DNA of 64,000 nucleotides, from contig NC_092671.1 of the NCBI RefSeq assembly GCF_964355755.1, positions 8,317,001 to 8,381,000 of the forward strand, read 5' to 3'. This DNA is from Antedon mediterranea. Taxonomy: Eukaryota; Echinodermata; Crinoidea; Comatulida; Antedonidae. Below are positions 60,651-64,000 of the stretch, in pieces. Positions within the stretch are counted from its first letter, which is position 1. Each line of letters begins with the position of its first letter. The notes beneath the pieces are model-generated. The model did not search any database. It had not been told where the DNA came from and worked only from the letters and a program-made list of their open reading frames with translations. The translations under genes and the position numbers were made by a program.

Positions 60651-60986
60651 TGAACGATATATTTTGACCGAAAATTTAAGATTTTCAAGCTTTTTTAACG
60701 ATAGGCCTAGCTCAGAATCACCATGGGGGAAAAATAAAAGATTCACCAACGCGCGACGTAAACAACAAAATATACACAATCAGTCTAAATAGATGATATT
60801 CACATGTTCAGTACAAAAGTACGCCAGACACAATAGATTATTAGATAACAATAACACATTCAACTCTACAGTAACCACATAAAATATATTTCAAACAACA
60901 TTAGGAGGGTCAACTATGAAACTTGCCAACGGAATCGTAAAGAATAAACCTCATTTCCTTTTCCTCATAACAACAGTGTTGAATCA

Positions 60987-61045
60987 CAAAGAATTGACGT
61001 ACTTTGAAATGTATTAAATACATTTCAAAGTACGTCAATTCTTTG
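60987..61045. repeat. Perfect 59-bp palindrome (29-bp arms, 1-nt centre)
   Basis: Arms at 60987-61015 and 61017-61045 are exact complements. The left arm begins CAAAGAATTGACGTACTTTG. No mismatch in either arm means recent formation or selection. No gene is adjacent. Confidence 0.9.
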
Positions 61046-62573
61046 GACAATTAATTCTGTGAATATAGTAAACCTATTCTACATTTGATTGTTCTCAGTG
61101 TTTCCCTAATTTTGAAATTATGTAATTGATTATATTTAGTATTTAGCGCTGCTTAAGAAGCTTATCGAGGCCTGTTTATAGTGACGAGATAATAAAATCC
61201 TGGTATTTTTGTATTATTTAATCAGGATAAAAGCCATAATCTGTGATATTAAGGTCAAACGTAAAATAAACAATGATAATACATAACCAATTAAAAGACT
61301 TTGATTTAATACTGTTACATTATTATTAGCTATTGGACCCCATTTGAAATAAGTTTACTTTTTATTTGTCGACTTAATGGGTTATCCTGGTATTCTTTTT
61401 TAATATGTACATTGTATATTTTAACTATTTTTATGAATATCGAATAAAATCAATCAGCTAACCAACTTGCTTTGTTACCTTCACAATCATTGAGGTATAA
61501 AATTAGATACCTCCTTGTTCACAATGGTAAGGGATATATACAAGAGGGCGACAGACAATGTCAAAATAATTATGGCTTTTAATTTTACCTGCTTGTCTTT
61601 CTGTGGGGTTTTATATGTTAAAGGATGCTCATATTTATATTTAATTATCTTCCTATTTATTTTTGTTTAAATTTTTATTTACCAAAAATCCCTGGCTGAC
61701 AGCCAATTCGACTATATTTTTCAAGTTCAAGTTCAAGTTAAAATTTATTGTCAAATAGGCCTACAAAGTAAATGAAATTTGCCTTTCAAGGTTCAAATAA
61801 CAATAAAAATAACAACAGTCAAAAACATACAATACTATACAATGGATAAGATAATATAAGAAAATATGCTTATGTATAAAACATTATGTAACAGCTTTAA
61901 ATTACAGGGTTTTTTTTCAGACAAATACATTTTTACATGTCACGTTGACATACATACTTTATACTTATTTATTTATTTACTTGTGTCTAATTTCTGCAAT
62001 TAGCCTTCATACACGAGTCTTCAACAATCTGCCGGTATCTGCGCACGGTGAATTTCTGTGTAGAATTAGTGGCACGTGAAGAGAACCATTTTATATCATC
62101 CGCGATCAATGCTACGGCTTAAATCTGTAAGTACGAGACCTCTATGGATGAACGACTTATATAAACTGAATTTCAAATAAACAAAGATAGATAAAACAGT
62201 GTTCTTGAATTGAATGTCAAACACAACACAACACGAGATGATGAAACAAAACTGCCCTGTTGTGCAAAAGTTCTTATCGGGTAAACATGTTTGCTAAATT
62301 TCTCATTAAAAAGTTGGTAAGTATAATATGTCTATATTTATACAAATATAATGTCGGTTATTCAGAACCAATCAGTGTGTTATTTGAGGAGGATTTTTTT
62401 CGTGCTAAACCCGTGGAATGAAATAACCAAAATTAATTAATTATCATAATTATTTACCTTTATTAGAAATTCTAATAGTTTTCATTATTTCCATTGATTT
62501 AAGTTATTATACCGCCCTCACGTGTTTTGATAAGTTAGAAATTAAAAGCACAGCAAATGTGTGATGCATGATG
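61046..62573. other. Intergenic, one retroposon tail
   Basis: AT-rich with a LINE-like tail at 61721-61795. No exon is supported. Confidence 0.45.
61721..61795 (-). repeat. LINE-type 3' tail, (TTGAAC)n, minus strand
   Basis: On the minus strand GGCAAATTTCATTTACTTTG is followed by TTGACAATAAATTTTAACTT and TTGAACTTGAACTTGAA. AATAAA followed by a hexamer tail is a retroposon 3' end. Confidence 0.5.
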
Positions 62574-63030
62574 ATAATAAGCGCGCTGCGGGGAAACAGG
62601 AAAGAGAGGGGAAAGGGAAGGCGAGAGAAGACACCGACGCGATAAGCCCGGGGTTGGTGTGCTTGAGTGTGGTGATGAATGGTTTATTGAATTCATTTAA
62701 TTTCTTTTTAGTAACATAGGCCTAGTTTTGATTTCATAAATGCATATAGATTAACGCAGGCTATCAGGATAAAAATTATAGCGTAGTGCTAGTAGGTAGG
62801 CCTGGCTAGTTAATTACAATTTAAACCCCTAGCCTAGGCCTAGCTAGCCGGCATAGATAGGCTAGCTTGCTACGCTCTAGGCCTAGCCTAGTAAGTAGTA
62901 TTGTCTAGACTAGGCTAGCTAGAGATTCCCTGGCTGTAAGAGGAGAGAAACAGGTTGTGGCTTGTGCAATATAACCCAGCTTTCAGCTAGCTAGCCTAGG
63001 ATAAACCTAGTAGAGGGCCTAGCTATTTAA
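62574..63030. promoter_or_regulatory. CpG/purine-rich patch then AGGCCTA/CTAG cluster
   Basis: 62578-62655 is GC- and purine-rich (GCGCGCTGCGGGGAAACAGG, GAGAGGGGAAAGGGAAGGCG, CGACGCGATAAGCCCGGGG), unlike the rest of the window. 62800-63030 is packed with CTAG, AGGCCTA and GCTAGC words. The first part could be the promoter of a gene outside the window. No start codon with coding continuation was found. Confidence 0.3.
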
Positions 63031-63094
63031 TGAGTTATCCGCTTGGTATACCAAGTTACGTGAAGTTGTGCACCTATTTTTGAATGACGTCATA

Positions 63095-63385
63095 GTTGCG
63101 CAACGTGACTTACGCGCAATTTTATGAATTTCAATGATTGATCATAGATTAAAAACCAAAAGTCATTTAGTATTGACACTTTGACAAAATTTAAGTCATA
63201 TCAGGGGCAAACTTTCTACGGATTAAAAATGGCCTGTTTCACAAGAAGTTACGCGCGCACGCGCATTTAAAATTAATTTCTAATTAATTTCATTTTACGC
63301 GTTTCATATCATTTTGAGCATGTCAAAAATTCCCACGGGCGCGCAATTTTTTACGCACGCGGTGCGCACGTAGCAATAAAAACAT
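63095..63385. repeat. GCGC-burst repeat, copy 2
   Basis: TTACGCGCAATTTTATGAAT, GTTACGCGCGCACGCGCATT, GGGCGCGCAATTTTTTACGC and ACGCGGTGCGCACGTAGC alternate with AT-rich stretches, in the same style as 48295-48520. Confidence 0.4.
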
Positions 63386-64000
63386 ATTTTTTTCTCTTGA
63401 ATTATATTTTTCAAGCCTTTCCTAGTAATTTTGAAAACAATTTAGACCTTTTCCAGTTTAAATAACGCCATACGAACACGTTGAATTAGACAATTTGTGC
63501 GCGTTTTTTATGAAAAAGCTTAAAAAATCATCAAAATAATGTCTTTTTTTAAACAGTCATAGTTTCTAAAGTAAACCGTGAACCGTTTATTTTTATTACA
63601 AAATCTAGAAGTTGATGAGTTGCAGATATCGGATCATGCATCGATAAGGCTAAAAAAACATTGTGACGTAATCGTATGGCCACACGAATGTAAAATATAG
63701 GATTTTTGTCTGTTTCGTTATTGCTCATCACATTCAATGGAGCGCATCACGCTTATCTGTATTCCTTTTTCTCCTATATTTATATATTGTCTAGGTCAAT
63801 CAACTTTCTTTAGCATGAGATAAAAATATTTTAATTTTATAACGTCATCATGCCTAAAAATTTTAATTACGTGGGTCATTAATTTCATATTTACAGTAAA
63901 TTTTAATCTGTAATAGCTCGTAAGAATAAAATGTGATAATCACGATTAAAACGTTTTCTGGAAGCTATAGGATTGTAGATACGAATTCATGTAAACATTT
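63386..64000. other. Intergenic, nothing recognised
   Basis: AT-rich, no supported exon or repeat. Confidence 0.45.

Overview
This is animal nuclear DNA: AT-rich (about one-third GC by eye), gene-poor, with introns and many short non-autonomous repeats. The one certain gene is an NFE2L/CNC-bZIP factor close to vertebrate NFE2L1/NFE2L2. Together with the striking excess of the octamer TAGGCCTA, this makes me think of a marine invertebrate deuterostome, probably an echinoderm. That placement is inference, not proof.

Layout. 0-19 kb: mostly intergenic, with MITE-like elements, local tandem duplications, hairpins, and a few weak candidate exons (minus strand at 1.4 and 1.6-1.8 kb, plus strand at 6.9 kb). 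About 19.7 kb: a CCAAT-box region followed by a plausible first coding exon for a mitochondrial-type presequence; its later exons were not found. 20-35 kb: repeats, including a 4-copy 25-bp minisatellite (24.1 kb), a promoter-like patch with two E2F-like sites (25.6 kb), and an 18-copy 80-bp tandem array with a 6-unit higher-order pattern (31.0-32.4 kb).

35.7-46.5 kb: the NFE2L gene, plus strand. Four coding exons (39790-40278, 42645-43593, 44290-44424, 45000-45649) join in frame with GT-AG introns to give 740 residues. Exon 1 encodes an ER signal-anchor and the NHB2 box of the NFE2L1/SKN-1A type. Exon 2 carries the KEAP1-binding DLG-like and ETGE motifs, an acidic region and a cluster of N-glycosylation sequons. 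Exon 4 carries the CNC domain, bZIP and the C-terminal VYLVPR box. A 63-bp open exon at 35725-35787 ends in a phase-0 donor and could splice straight onto exon 2. The product would be a 598-residue NRF2-like form lacking the ER anchor, so one locus may make both an ER-bound proteasome-stress sensor and a soluble KEAP1-controlled oxidative-stress factor from two promoters. Intron 1 contains an 872-bp TIR element packed with TATACCGTATA-type repeats.

46.5-64 kb: intergenic, with MITEs, several copies of a (GACA)n-bearing dispersed element, a truncated retroelement protein fragment, an inverted pair of repeats with a hammerhead-like core, a 1-kb fold-back element with a direct repeat at its ends, tRNA-like SINE heads, a perfect 59-bp palindrome, and a CpG- and AGGCCTA-rich patch at 62.6-63.4 kb that might mark a further gene beyond the window.
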